DNA from: Bacteroidales bacterium
GTDB taxonomy: Bacteria > Bacteroidota > Bacteroidia > Bacteroidales > Bacteroidaceae
Assembly (NCBI GenBank): GCA_004555055.1
Contig: SFJN01000112.1
Span: 1-18,810 of the forward strand
Length of the DNA stretch: 18,810 nt
Direction: 5' to 3'
Position numbers and translations under genes: made by a program. Below, in pieces: positions 1 through 7,903 of this stretch (positions are counted from its first letter, which is position 1; the number at the start of each line of letters is the position of its first letter). The notes below the pieces were generated by a model that worked only from the letters and a program-made list of their open reading frames with translations, had not been told where the DNA came from and ran no database searches.

Positions 1-125
1 TCCATCCGCTTCTGTCTTTGAATCACAAGACGGTATGCCATCCCTTTCCATTTCTCAACAAGGACGGAGTTCTGTTCATACTCAACCCAAGTTTGACTAA
101 AAAATTTTTTATGGTCAAACTCGGG
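1..125 (-). pseudogene. Possible IS transposase remnant (minus strand, cut by window edge)
   Basis: Read on the minus strand, bases 125 to 1 are open and give a coding-like peptide containing VEKWKGMAYRLVIQRQKRM. From memory this resembles the stretch before the last catalytic acidic residue in IS1380-like transposases of Bacteroidales; I could not confirm this. An in-frame TAG lies directly upstream (complement of 126-128) and no ATG precedes the conserved-looking part, so the N-terminal part is missing or in another frame. The C-terminal part would lie beyond the window. Two plus-strand frames are also open here, so the call rests only on the quality of the peptide. Confidence 0.35.
86..125. 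repeat. Near-perfect palindrome around an A6T6 core
   Basis: Arms at 86-97 (CCCAAGTTTGAC) and 114-125 (GTCAAACTCGGG) are complementary at 11 of 12 positions, the exception being a G-T wobble. They surround a core of A and T runs at 99-110. This could be an IS end, a fold-back from a rearrangement or a hairpin. The T run lies inside the loop and not after the stem, so it is not a standard intrinsic terminator. Confidence 0.6.
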
Positions 126-164
126 CTAAAGGCAAGGTGAAACATAATAAATGTATAAATAAAA

Positions 165-198
165 GGCATGTGCATTTTGCATAATGCCGCTTTTTTTT
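165..198 (+). terminator. Hairpin followed by T8
   Basis: GGCAT (165-169) pairs with ATGCC (184-188) and TGCA (171-174) with TGCA (178-181) around a TTT loop, with small internal mismatches. T8 follows at 191-198. This fits an intrinsic terminator for plus-strand transcription entering from the left. The other side is T-rich on the minus strand too, so it may act in both directions. Confidence 0.5.
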
Positions 199-274
199 AC
201 CCAAACAGCCTGCTATTTTATGAAATGCCAGAAGAAATCCGGACGATTATGTGGGGATAAAGGTAAGAAATTTC

Positions 275-282
275 TATATTTG
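275..282 (+). promoter_or_regulatory. Candidate -7 box (TATATTTG) upstream of the serpin
   Basis: TATATTTG matches the Bacteroidetes -7 consensus TAnnTTTG exactly. The -33 region is poor (only TTATG or TGTG near 247-253). Transcription would begin near 290 and leave a leader of about 190 nt before the serpin ATG at 480. The leader starts with a bulged hairpin, GGACA (289-293) with TGTCC (307-311). Apart from this, the remnant, palindrome and terminator noted separately, nothing else was recognised in 1-479. Confidence 0.45.
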
Positions 283-479
283 CGCACAGGACATCAGGGC
301 AGAGCCTGTCCTCTTTCCTGCCGGTGTCCGTTCCGTTGCCGAACCTCTCGCATGAATGAATGTCCCGTGATAACAGTCAAAGGGTATTTCTTGTACCTTG
401 TATCTTGTGCGTGGGGTGGTGGTGATGCATGCAGAGAATATCCTATAATCATATTGTTCTACTAAAATCCCTTAGAGTT

Positions 480-1736
480 ATGAAAAGACATTTACCCTTA
501 CTTCTTTGTTTCGCCTGCCTTGGTGTGCAGGCCCAGGATTTTGCCTTCGATTTCTTCCGTCAGGTCCAGACCGGCAGCAGCAATGTCGTTGTATCGCCTA
601 TCAGTGCCGAAGTTGCCCTCTCCATGCTTGCCGAAGGAACGGAGGGCGAAGGGGGCAAGCAGATTCTTGATGCGCTGGGTGTTTCGTCTTCCGAAGAGCT
701 CGGAAACCGCTATGCCGGCTTGCTTAAGGCCTTCCCCGGAATGGGGGAGAATGTGGTGTTTGAGAGCGCAAATTCCATATGGAGCAATATAGGTTTTGAC
801 ATCAACGATGCCTATCGCCAGACGATTAGCGACATTTACGGCGCTGACGCCTTCTCTACCAACCTTTCTTCGGAGGAGGGAATAAAGGAGATTGACTTGT
901 GGACATCCAAGAAGACACATGGTATCATTCCTTCGCTCGGGCTCCAGCCTAAACCCGAGCTGCGAATGGCCTTGGTGAATACCATTTACCTCAAAGGAAG
1001 CTTTGCCTATCCTTTCGATGAACAGTGCACCAGGGATGAGCGCTTCACCAATGCCAACGGCGATGTGGTGATGGTACCTACCATGACCACTTCAGATGTC
1101 CGTTACGCCCATCTTGAAGAACTGGGTTTCGATGCAGTGGACCTTCCGCTCGGTGTTGATGGGGAATGCACCACTTGCAGTCTGATTCTCTTCAAGCCCC
1201 TCCGCGAAGGTGCAACGCTTTCGTCCGAGGTGGTGGATGCCTATTTCAAGAATGCGAGTTTCAATGTTCCTGTCTTCCTGAAAATGCCACGGTTCGCCAT
1301 TCACAATCAGGACTACAATCTTAAGGAGATACTTCCGTCCTTGGGTATTACGGACATCTTCAGCCATGCCGATTTCAGCAAGATTGCTTCCGGTTTGGAG
1401 TATGTGAGCGAGATGAAGCAAAAGACCGATTTCAGTGTCGACGAGAACGGTATTGAGGGTGCTGCCGCAACCTTTATTGCATTGAGTGAGGGTATGCCCC
1501 AAGAGTATAAGGAAGTGGCACTCAATCACCCCTTCCAGTTTGCCGTTGCCGAACAAACTACAGGAGCCATCCTCTTTTTGGGTGCGGTCAACACCCTTGA
1601 TGGCCCCAGCGCCATTTCCGAAATCGGTGCCGACAAGATGCCGGCAGCCCGTTGTTACGACCTGCAGGGCCGCAGTCTCGGCGGGCGACAGGGTAATGGC
1701 ATCCTTATCGAAAACGGACGAAAGGTACTGAAATAG
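480..1736 (+). CDS. Exported serpin-family protein with Bacteroidales C-terminal tail
   Basis: This 418-residue protein has a signal peptide (MKRHLPLLLCFACLGVQA, cleavage before QD) and then a full serpin fold. Recognisable segments are NVVVSPIS near residue 38, the NTIYLKGSF strand, the KMPRF strand, the hinge/reactive-loop region from Glu322 with EGAAATF at 326-332, and the NHPFQFAV and GAILFLGAV closing strands. The alanine-rich hinge fits an inhibitory serpin, which traps serine or cysteine proteases. The scissile bond cannot be fixed; GMPQ at 338-341 is the likely area. The last 28 or so residues (YDLQGRS ... ENGRKVLK) match the short tail common on exported Prevotella proteins and resembling Por/T9SS sorting ends. 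The start at 480 is chosen because it begins the signal peptide; the frame is open back to an ATG at 429. The gene stands alone with its own terminator. Confidence 0.9.
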   Translation: MKRHLPLLLCFACLGVQAQDFAFDFFRQVQTGSSNVVVSPISAEVALSMLAEGTEGEGGKQILDALGVSSSEELGNRYAGLLKAFPGMGENVVFESANSIWSNIGFDINDAYRQTISDIYGADAFSTNLSSEEGIKEIDLWTSKKTHGIIPSLGLQPKPELRMALVNTIYLKGSFAYPFDEQCTRDERFTNANGDVVMVPTMTTSDVRYAHLEELGFDAVDLPLGVDGECTTCSLILFKPLREGATLSSEVVDAYFKNASFNVPVFLKMPRFAIHNQDYNLKEILPSLGITDIFSHADFSKIASGLEYVSEMKQKTDFSVDENGIEGAAATFIALSEGMPQEYKEVALNHPFQFAVAEQTTGAILFLGAVNTLDGPSAISEIGADKMPAARCYDLQGRSLGGRQGNGILIENGRKVLK

Positions 1737-1794
1737 GTTGCAGAGCGCGGAATGACGCCTGCAAGGATGAGACGCCTGTCGACAATCTTTTTTG

Positions 1795-1838
1795 AGCGGT
1801 ACGAAGTCTGCCTTCCGGTGGATTTCATACCGCTTTTT
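1795..1838 (+). terminator. Intrinsic terminator after the serpin
   Basis: AGCGGTA (1795-1801) pairs with TACCGCT (1828-1834), helped by an inner GAA/TTC pairing, and a T run continues to 1838. It lies about 60 nt past the serpin stop. Confidence 0.6.
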
Positions 1839-2223
1839 CGTCGTTCTATAGGGTGTGCGAGGTTCCTGCTTTGCTTACGGTCGCAAGACGTTTTCCTTGT
1901 TGTCCGTCAATAACGGCCGACCATCTGCGGACTCCCTCAATTTGCTGTAAATGAATGACCTGTGGAATGGGGTTGAAGTTCTTCTTCAACAAAAACATCT
2001 ATTTTGCATACGGAGTAGGAAATTTCCAAAACAATCATACATTATAAATGGTATATTTTGAAAAGTTTCTCGAAAAAATTCCCAATAACTTGATTATCAG
2101 TGTTTTGAGATTTTGCGAATTGTGAAAAGTTTTCCAAAAGAAAAAAGTTCGAAAAAAGGAAGTTGTTTTCTTGGTCATAAAAAATGTTTTCCGTATAGCT
2201 CCGAAAAATATCCGGACCTTTCG
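1839..2223. other. Non-coding AT-rich stretch upstream of the nrdD promoter
   Basis: No credible gene was found. Visible structure: a perfect palindrome GGAAATTTCC at 2018-2027, and repeated GAAAAGTTT words at about 2059 and 2123 in a very A/T-rich run up to 2180. No DnaA box cluster, riboswitch or tRNA was recognised. It may carry regulatory sites for nrdD, but no known operator was matched. Confidence 0.4.
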
Positions 2224-2254
2224 TTTGTGGAAATGAAAAACCTTTGTAATTTTG
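2224..2254 (+). promoter_or_regulatory. nrdD promoter (TTTG-N19-TAATTTTG)
   Basis: TTTG at 2224-2227 and TAATTTTG at 2247-2254 are separated by 19 nt, an exact fit to the Bacteroidetes consensus. Transcription would begin near 2261 and leave a leader of about 175 nt before the nrdD ATG at 2436. The last 60 nt or so of the leader are almost only C and T, with no Shine-Dalgarno. Confidence 0.75.
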
Positions 2255-2435
2255 CAGCCGTAAAGCCCAGCCGATGTCCTTGAACCGGCAAACTTTTACT
2301 GTAGGGACGAGCAGTTTTCTTGGATTTCATTCCACAGTGCCTCGAAGAGGGGTCTGTATCCTCCCTTACGTTATGGCTTTTCTCCTTGAATTTCCCTTTT
2401 CTTTTCTCCATTTTCTTCTTCCCCTCCTCCTTCCC

Positions 2436-4532
2436 ATGAGCACCGAGAACTTCATCATCACCAAGCGCGATGGCAGCACCGAGCCCTTCAGTCTCGACAA
2501 AATCAAGAGCGCCATCATCAAAGCCTGCGCAGCTGTAGGCGAGAATCTCCAGGCTGACGAACTTCAGGCTGTAGTCAATCATCTTATGTTCTGCAACCGC
2601 ATGAGTGTGGAGGACATTCAGAACCAGGTGGAGGTGGCACTGATGGCCGAGCACCATTTCAAAGCCGCCAAGGCATTCATTGTGTACCGCCACCAGCACA
2701 GCGAGGACCGCGAAACGGCCGCAAAACTCCGTTTCCTTACCGACTACTGCAACGCCAACAACGCCGCCTCGGGATCGAAGTTCGACGCCAACGCCAACGT
2801 GGAGAACAAGAACCTTGCCACCCTCATCGGCGAAATTCCCAAGGGTGACTTCATCCGTCTGAACCGCCGTCTCCTTTGCGACCGCATCAAGCGGATGTAT
2901 GGCCGCGAGACCGCCGACCGCTACCTTTACCTTCTCAATAACCACTTCATCTACAAGAACGACGAGACCTCGCTCGCCAACTACTGCGCCAGCATTACCA
3001 TGTACCCCTGGCTCAACGAGGGCACGAAGAGCATCGGTGGCAACAGCACGGCACCGACAAACCTGAAGAGTTTCTGCGGAGGTTTCGTCAACATGGTCTT
3101 CATCGTAAGCTCCATGCTCAGCGGTGCCTGCGCCACACCGGAGTTCCTGATGTATATGAACTACTTCCTTGGCAGGGAATACGGCACCGACTACTGGCAG
3201 CGCGCCGGGGAGCAGGCCGACCTCTCGCTCCGCCGACGCACCATCGACAAGGTGATCACCGACTGCTTTGAGCAGATTGTATACTCCATCAACCAGCCCA
3301 CCGGCGCCCGGAACTTCCAGAGCGTGTTCTGGAACATCTCGTACTACGACCGCTTCTACTTCGAGAGCATTTTCGGCAACTTCTATTTCCCCGACGGTTC
3401 GCGTCCCGACTGGAACGGCCTGAACTGGCTGCAGAAGCGATTCATGACGTGGTTCAACCAGGAGCGCACCAAGACCGTCCTTACCTTCCCCGTGGAGACG
3501 ATGGCCCTGCTTACCGAGAACAACGAGTGCAAGGACAAGGAATACGGTGACTGGACAGCCGAGATGTATTCCAAAGGCCACAGCTTCTTCACCTATATGA
3601 GCGACAACGCCGACTCGCTGGCAAGCTGCTGCCGTCTGCGCAACGAAATCCAGGACAACGGCTTCTCCTATACCCTCGGGGCAGGAGGTGTGAGCACGGG
3701 TTCGAAGAGCGTCCTCACCATCAACGTCAATCGTTGCGTGCAGCAGGCTACACGCGAAGGACGCAACTATGTGGAGTATCTCGAGGACATCATCGACCTC
3801 GTTCACAAGGTGCAGATGGCCTATAACGAGAACCTCGACGAACTGCGTCGCAAGGGTCTCCTCCCCCTTTTCGATGCCGGATATATCGACATCACCCGTC
3901 AGTACCTCACCGTGGGCGTAAACGGAATCGTCGAAGCCGCTGAAAGCCTCGGACTCACCATCAGCGACAACGAGGAATATGCACAGTTCGTACAGAATAT
4001 CCTCGGGGCGGTGGAAAAGTACAACAAGCTCTACCGTACGAAGAAACTCCTCTTCAACTGCGAGATGATTCCCGCCGAAAACGTTGGCGTTAAACATGCA
4101 CGCTGGGACCGTGAGGACGGATACTATGTACCCCGCGACTGCTACAACAGTTATTTCTATGTGGTGGAGGACACCAACGTCGACCCTATCGAGAAGTTCC
4201 GCCTCCACGGACGCAAGTACATCGAACACCTCACCGGAGGTTCCGCACTGCATATGAACCTTGACGAGCACCTCTCGAAGGCACAGTATGCCCAGCTCCT
4301 GCGCATCGCAGCCAAGGAGGGATGCAACTATTTCACCTTCAACATCCCCAACACCCTCTGCAACAAGTGCGGGAACATCGACAAGCGCTATCTCCACAAA
4401 TGTCCGGAATGCGGCAGCGAGGATCTCGACTATCTGACACGCATCATCGGATATCTCAAGCGCGTGAGCAACTTCTCGCTCGACCGACAGAAGGAGGCCG
4501 CACGCCGTTACTACGCACACGCAGCAGGATAA
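2436..4532 (+). CDS. nrdD: Anaerobic (class III) ribonucleoside-triphosphate reductase
   Basis: This 698-residue glycyl-radical enzyme reduces ribonucleoside triphosphates to deoxy forms without oxygen. The N-terminal 95 or so residues form an ATP-cone (ITKRDGSTEPFSLDKIKSAI), the allosteric activity site. The catalytic barrel follows, including NPTG-like QPTGARNF and the Cys-Cys pair at 398-399 in SLASCCRL. The C-terminus has a zinc ribbon with Cys642, 645, 656 and 659, then RIIGYL with Gly672 as the expected radical residue. The start at 2436 is chosen because MSTENFIITKRDG begins the ATP-cone; the frame stays open to 2274, but that extension is translated leader. NrdG, its activase, follows. 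Length and motifs indicate an intact gene. It reads like Bacteroides NrdD throughout. Confidence 0.96.
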   Translation: MSTENFIITKRDGSTEPFSLDKIKSAIIKACAAVGENLQADELQAVVNHLMFCNRMSVEDIQNQVEVALMAEHHFKAAKAFIVYRHQHSEDRETAAKLRFLTDYCNANNAASGSKFDANANVENKNLATLIGEIPKGDFIRLNRRLLCDRIKRMYGRETADRYLYLLNNHFIYKNDETSLANYCASITMYPWLNEGTKSIGGNSTAPTNLKSFCGGFVNMVFIVSSMLSGACATPEFLMYMNYFLGREYGTDYWQRAGEQADLSLRRRTIDKVITDCFEQIVYSINQPTGARNFQSVFWNISYYDRFYFESIFGNFYFPDGSRPDWNGLNWLQKRFMTWFNQERTKTVLTFPVETMALLTENNECKDKEYGDWTAEMYSKGHSFFTYMSDNADSLASCCRLRNEIQDNGFSYTLGAGGVSTGSKSVLTINVNRCVQQATREGRNYVEYLEDIIDLVHKVQMAYNENLDELRRKGLLPLFDAGYIDITRQYLTVGVNGIVEAAESLGLTISDNEEYAQFVQNILGAVEKYNKLYRTKKLLFNCEMIPAENVGVKHARWDREDGYYVPRDCYNSYFYVVEDTNVDPIEKFRLHGRKYIEHLTGGSALHMNLDEHLSKAQYAQLLRIAAKEGCNYFTFNIPNTLCNKCGNIDKRYLHKCPECGSEDLDYLTRIIGYLKRVSNFSLDRQKEAARRYYAHAAG

Positions 4533-4573
4533 GGAGCGCATAACACACCCCCGTGGTGGGATGCGGCAAAAGA

Positions 4574-4607
4574 GGGGGGCAAAGGCCATATACGGCTTTT
4601 GCCCCCC
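4574..4607 (+). terminator. Strong 14-bp hairpin between nrdD and nrdG
   Basis: The left arm 4574-4587 (GGGGGGCAAAGGCC) pairs with 4594-4607 with one G-T wobble, around the loop ATATAC. More C residues and then TTG follow, with no real T tract. It is probably a terminator or mRNA 3'-end stabiliser for nrdD, which fits nrdG having its own promoter. Confidence 0.6.
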
Positions 4608-4700
4608 CCTTGTCGTACATATGGTGGGGGAGAAAATGCCTGCGGGCGACCATTTACCGCGCTACAGGAAAGAAAAAGGTGATGTTTTTCCCGCACATCG

Positions 4701-4731
4701 TTGCCGTTCTACGGCAGAAATCGTACATTTG
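4701..4731 (+). promoter_or_regulatory. nrdG promoter (TTG-N20-TACATTTG)
   Basis: TTG at 4701-4703 and TACATTTG at 4724-4731 with 20 nt between them match the Bacteroidetes consensus. Transcription would begin near 4738, leaving a leader of fewer than 30 nt before the nrdG ATG at 4766. Confidence 0.7.
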
Positions 4732-4765
4732 TAGCCAATAATCATGCTATCCATCTCCAAAATTC

Positions 4766-5236
4766 ATGCTAAAATACGTCAACCACGATATTGTGTTCCA
4801 GGAATTCCCCGATGAAGTGACCCTCGCCGTCAACCTTTCGCAGTGTCCCAACGCCTGTCCAGGCTGTCACAGCCCCTACCTTTGGGGCGATGCGGGCGAG
4901 TTGCTCGGACTGTCGCGCCTGAAGTCCCTGGCAGCGCAATATGCCGGCGAAATCACCTGTGTGGCGCTCATGGGCGGCGACAACGACCCGGAAAGCGTGC
5001 TCCTCATACTCAGTGAACTGAAGAAGGCCATGCCAGGCATACATACCGGATGGTATTCCGGACGTACCGCACTGCCGGAATGCTTTGGCGAATACCCCGC
5101 ACCGGACTACGTCAAGACAGGCCCCTGGCGCGAAGAGTGCGGCCCCCTTTCGTCGCCACATACCAACCAGCGTCTCTACCGCTACCATGAGGACGGGAGC
5201 CGCGAAGACATCACTTACCGTTTCCGGAAGAAATAA
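4766..5236 (+). CDS. nrdG: Anaerobic ribonucleotide reductase activating protein (radical SAM)
   Basis: This 156-residue radical SAM enzyme uses a 4Fe-4S cluster and S-adenosylmethionine to create the glycyl radical on NrdD. The cluster motif is Cys27-X3-Cys31-X2-Cys34 (CPNACPGC), followed by HSPYLW. MGGDND near residue 72 is the SAM-binding GGD/E motif. The end, SPHTNQRLYRY...EDITYRF, is typical of Bacteroidales NrdG and shows the gene is complete. It lies 233 nt after nrdD behind its own promoter, and 28 nt before the zinc-hook gene, with which it is probably co-transcribed. Confidence 0.95.
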   Translation: MLKYVNHDIVFQEFPDEVTLAVNLSQCPNACPGCHSPYLWGDAGELLGLSRLKSLAAQYAGEITCVALMGGDNDPESVLLILSELKKAMPGIHTGWYSGRTALPECFGEYPAPDYVKTGPWREECGPLSSPHTNQRLYRYHEDGSREDITYRFRKK

Positions 5237-5264
5237 AATCCAAAACGCGAAGTCCACCCCCCAT

Positions 5265-7838
5265 ATGCAACAGAACCGATATATCACCGAAGACATGATG
5301 GCCCGGCAGGATGCGGCCGCCACTCCCCGCCTGAGCGACGCCGACCTCAAGACCGTCCGTGAGCGCGAACACCAGGTGGCGGTGAGCATAGCCGACTGTG
5401 AAAGCCGCCTCGAAGCCGTGAAGGCTATGCTCCGTTGGCACGATGAGAACCGGAAGGCCACCGAACGCCTCGAAGACGCCTCGCATTGCCACGCACTCGT
5501 CAACAAGCAGTATCTGGCACTCCGCAGCGACGAGATGAAACTCGAACTCTCAGACAGCGTCCAGGAACTGCGACCGCACTACGAACGTATCGCCGAACGC
5601 AGAAGGGTCATCGAAAGTATCAAGGAGCAGGAGTCGGCCATCGCCGAACGCATCGAAACCACACGCCGCGAGGCCGAAGAGATACGCCGCCGCTGCAATG
5701 TGGCACAGGAACGCCTGCAGGACTGCGAGGCACAGTGCGAAAAACAGCAGGAAACCATCGCCGCAGGTCTTGCGCTGAACGGCGAAATCAGACAACTGAC
5801 ATCGGACCTTATCAAGGCCGAAGACCAACTTGCCGAAAGCCAGAGGCTCGCCGCTGAGGCAGAGGCCGACATGAGGTCGAGACTCAACGAGACGGACCAC
5901 GAAAAGAAACGCCTCGAATCACTCAACCTCAAACGCCAGGCATTGGCCGTGCACCAACAGCTCTTCGAACAGTTCCAGGCCGTCAACGACAAGCTCCAGC
6001 TCTTCAATACCGAAACGAGGGTGAACGAGGAGGTGCATCAAAAGTTTTCGTCCAACAGCCTCAGACACAGCGAAGTGGCACTGCACCATGAAAGGCTCAA
6101 AAAGGAGTTCCAGACTGCGCGCGAACGGCTCGAAGCCCTGCGCACCGACCTCAAGGTACACGAAAAAGCCATCAACGAGGTCGACAGCGCACGCCTGTAC
6201 CACAGCTATGCCGAGCATCAAAGCCGCCTTATACAGCTCCTCTCGGCCAGAAAGGTATGGCAGGACATCATGACAGGCTACAATGCCATTGAGGTGCAGC
6301 GCGCCACCATCGAACGGCTCACAAGACAGTATGAACAGCGCTGCACAGCATACGAGCTGGCCCAGCGCGACACCAAGCGTCTGCACGAACGCTATACCCG
6401 CCTGAACAAGGCATTTATACTCCTGCAAATCGAGCAGACACGCAAACTGCGCGAAAACCTTAAGGAGGGGCTGCCATGCCCCGTCTGCGGAAGTGCACAC
6501 CACCCCTACCATACCGAGGTGGAACAGGAACTCGGTGAAACCCAGTCGCAACTCGAGAAAGACTATCTGCAGGCAAAGGACGAATACTACAGCCAGCGCG
6601 AAAAGAACGTGGAGACTGCCGCTGAGGCACAACGCTTTGCCGGACGCCTTGAGGCTGAAAAAATCATGCTCCAGCGCATGCAGGAGCAGCAACAGGGAAC
6701 CGTCGGGGAATGGCAACGCTTTGAAACGCTCGACGCATCGTTTGCCGGATGCTCACCGTCCGTCAACCGCGAGGCGAGACGCACCACCATTGAAATGATC
6801 ATCGACTCCGAAAACCGGAATGTCGAGGAACTGGAGCAGAAGATCCGTACCTTCGACTTCCATACGCTGAAACTGCGCAGCGTAAACGAAGAGGTCGACG
6901 GTGCTGAAAAGAAGGTGGAAGAACTGCAACGCCAGTTCTGGAACATCGACACCGAGCTCAAGCTTGTCCACGAAAGGATGGAATCGTACCGCGACCTCAT
7001 GGCAAAGAGCGATGCCCGGCTCGAACACCTCTACAAGGATCTCGACGACGTCGTCACCCTCAGCGGATGGCGCGACGACGACCTTGAGGAGTTCTCGAAA
7101 AGCATTGCCGAACTCTACAACGATTGGACACAGACCAACAAACAGCTCGTCCTCTGTGAGCACCAGTATGCCTTGCTGCAGCTCCGTGCACAGGTGGCCG
7201 GCGGGCAGGTGGCAAGCCGGCAGCAACGTGTGGGCACCGACCGTGAAGAGCGCGACCGGTTGCGCGAAATGCTCACCGCAAAACGCGAACAGCTCCGTAA
7301 GGCCTTCGGACCCGAAAGTCCCCTCGAACACGCCGCCGCACTCAACGACTCGCTCAGCAACGCACGGATGGCCGTGCAGAAGGCTATGGAAGAACTCCAG
7401 CAATCGGACGAGATGCTTGCCGCACTCAGGGGCGAACAGCAATGCCTGGCATACACCCGGCAGGAACAGGAGGAACGACTCCGCGAAACCTCCACCACCA
7501 TGGACCATGCCATCGCACGATACAACCTCACACACAGTGCCATACAGACCTCGGAACTTGCCGCACTCTATGCCGACACCCGCGACTGGATGCTCCTGAG
7601 AAACAACATCGAAGAATGCCGGCACGCGCTGACTGTCGCCACCGAACGAATGAAGATGGCCGAAGAACACTTTATGGCACTGCAAAACGATGTGCATCGC
7701 CCTGACGCCACCTCTGCCGACGAAACACCCGAAGCGCTGAAACGCCGGCAGGCGGAAATCATCGTGGAGATGGAAGCCCTGCGTGCTGAACAGGCCGACA
7801 TCCGCCACATCGTGCGCCGTCATGAGCGTAGTGTCTGA
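5265..7838 (+). CDS. SbcC-like coiled-coil protein with zinc hook, lacking both ATPase half-heads
   Basis: This 857-residue protein is almost entirely charged heptad-like coiled coil. Near its centre is LKEGLPCPVCGSAHHPYH, with Cys405 and Cys408 forming the CPVCGS zinc hook of SbcC/Rad50 proteins, which joins two rods through one zinc ion. In SbcC the rod lies between an N-terminal Walker A lobe and a C-terminal signature/Walker B lobe. Neither is here: residues 1-30 lead straight into coil, and the protein ends in RRHERSV. No nuclease partner (SbcD) is nearby. The start at 5265 (MQQNRY) lies 28 nt after nrdG; the frame extends upstream to 5085, but only inside nrdG and without similarity. 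With 28 nt before it and 65 nt after it, there is no room for the missing lobes. It may be a specialised rod protein or an SbcC remnant kept open for over 850 codons. Confidence 0.8.
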   Translation: MQQNRYITEDMMARQDAAATPRLSDADLKTVREREHQVAVSIADCESRLEAVKAMLRWHDENRKATERLEDASHCHALVNKQYLALRSDEMKLELSDSVQELRPHYERIAERRRVIESIKEQESAIAERIETTRREAEEIRRRCNVAQERLQDCEAQCEKQQETIAAGLALNGEIRQLTSDLIKAEDQLAESQRLAAEAEADMRSRLNETDHEKKRLESLNLKRQALAVHQQLFEQFQAVNDKLQLFNTETRVNEEVHQKFSSNSLRHSEVALHHERLKKEFQTARERLEALRTDLKVHEKAINEVDSARLYHSYAEHQSRLIQLLSARKVWQDIMTGYNAIEVQRATIERLTRQYEQRCTAYELAQRDTKRLHERYTRLNKAFILLQIEQTRKLRENLKEGLPCPVCGSAHHPYHTEVEQELGETQSQLEKDYLQAKDEYYSQREKNVETAAEAQRFAGRLEAEKIMLQRMQEQQQGTVGEWQRFETLDASFAGCSPSVNREARRTTIEMIIDSENRNVEELEQKIRTFDFHTLKLRSVNEEVDGAEKKVEELQRQFWNIDTELKLVHERMESYRDLMAKSDARLEHLYKDLDDVVTLSGWRDDDLEEFSKSIAELYNDWTQTNKQLVLCEHQYALLQLRAQVAGGQVASRQQRVGTDREERDRLREMLTAKREQLRKAFGPESPLEHAAALNDSLSNARMAVQKAMEELQQSDEMLAALRGEQQCLAYTRQEQEERLRETSTTMDHAIARYNLTHSAIQTSELAALYADTRDWMLLRNNIEECRHALTVATERMKMAEEHFMALQNDVHRPDATSADETPEALKRRQAEIIVEMEALRAEQADIRHIVRRHERSV

Positions 7839-7893
7839 TTTGAAAACTATGGAGTTTTTGATTTTTCTTATCTCTCCTTATCCCCCACCATTT

Positions 7894-7903
7894 CCCCCCC
7901 CCC
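7894..7903 (+). repeat. C10 homopolymer directly before the GH20 start codon
   Basis: Ten C residues abut the ATG at 7904, at the end of a pyrimidine-rich stretch beginning near 7856. Such a tract can change length by slippage and could alter translation initiation. Confidence 0.8.

Noticed and set aside
184..465. 93-codon plus-strand frame before the serpin
   Set aside because: It crosses a terminator-like hairpin and the likely serpin promoter, and its cysteine-rich product resembles nothing; read as leader and intergenic sequence.
2175..4589. 804-residue open frame on the minus strand
   Set aside because: It lies opposite nrdD, which has clear family motifs; the valine- and alanine-rich product is what codon periodicity on the sense strand gives, with no recognisable domain.
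5085..5264. 60-codon upstream extension of the zinc-hook frame
   Set aside because: It overlaps nrdG in another frame and has no coiled coil, Walker A or similarity; the ATG at 5265 fits the gene spacing.
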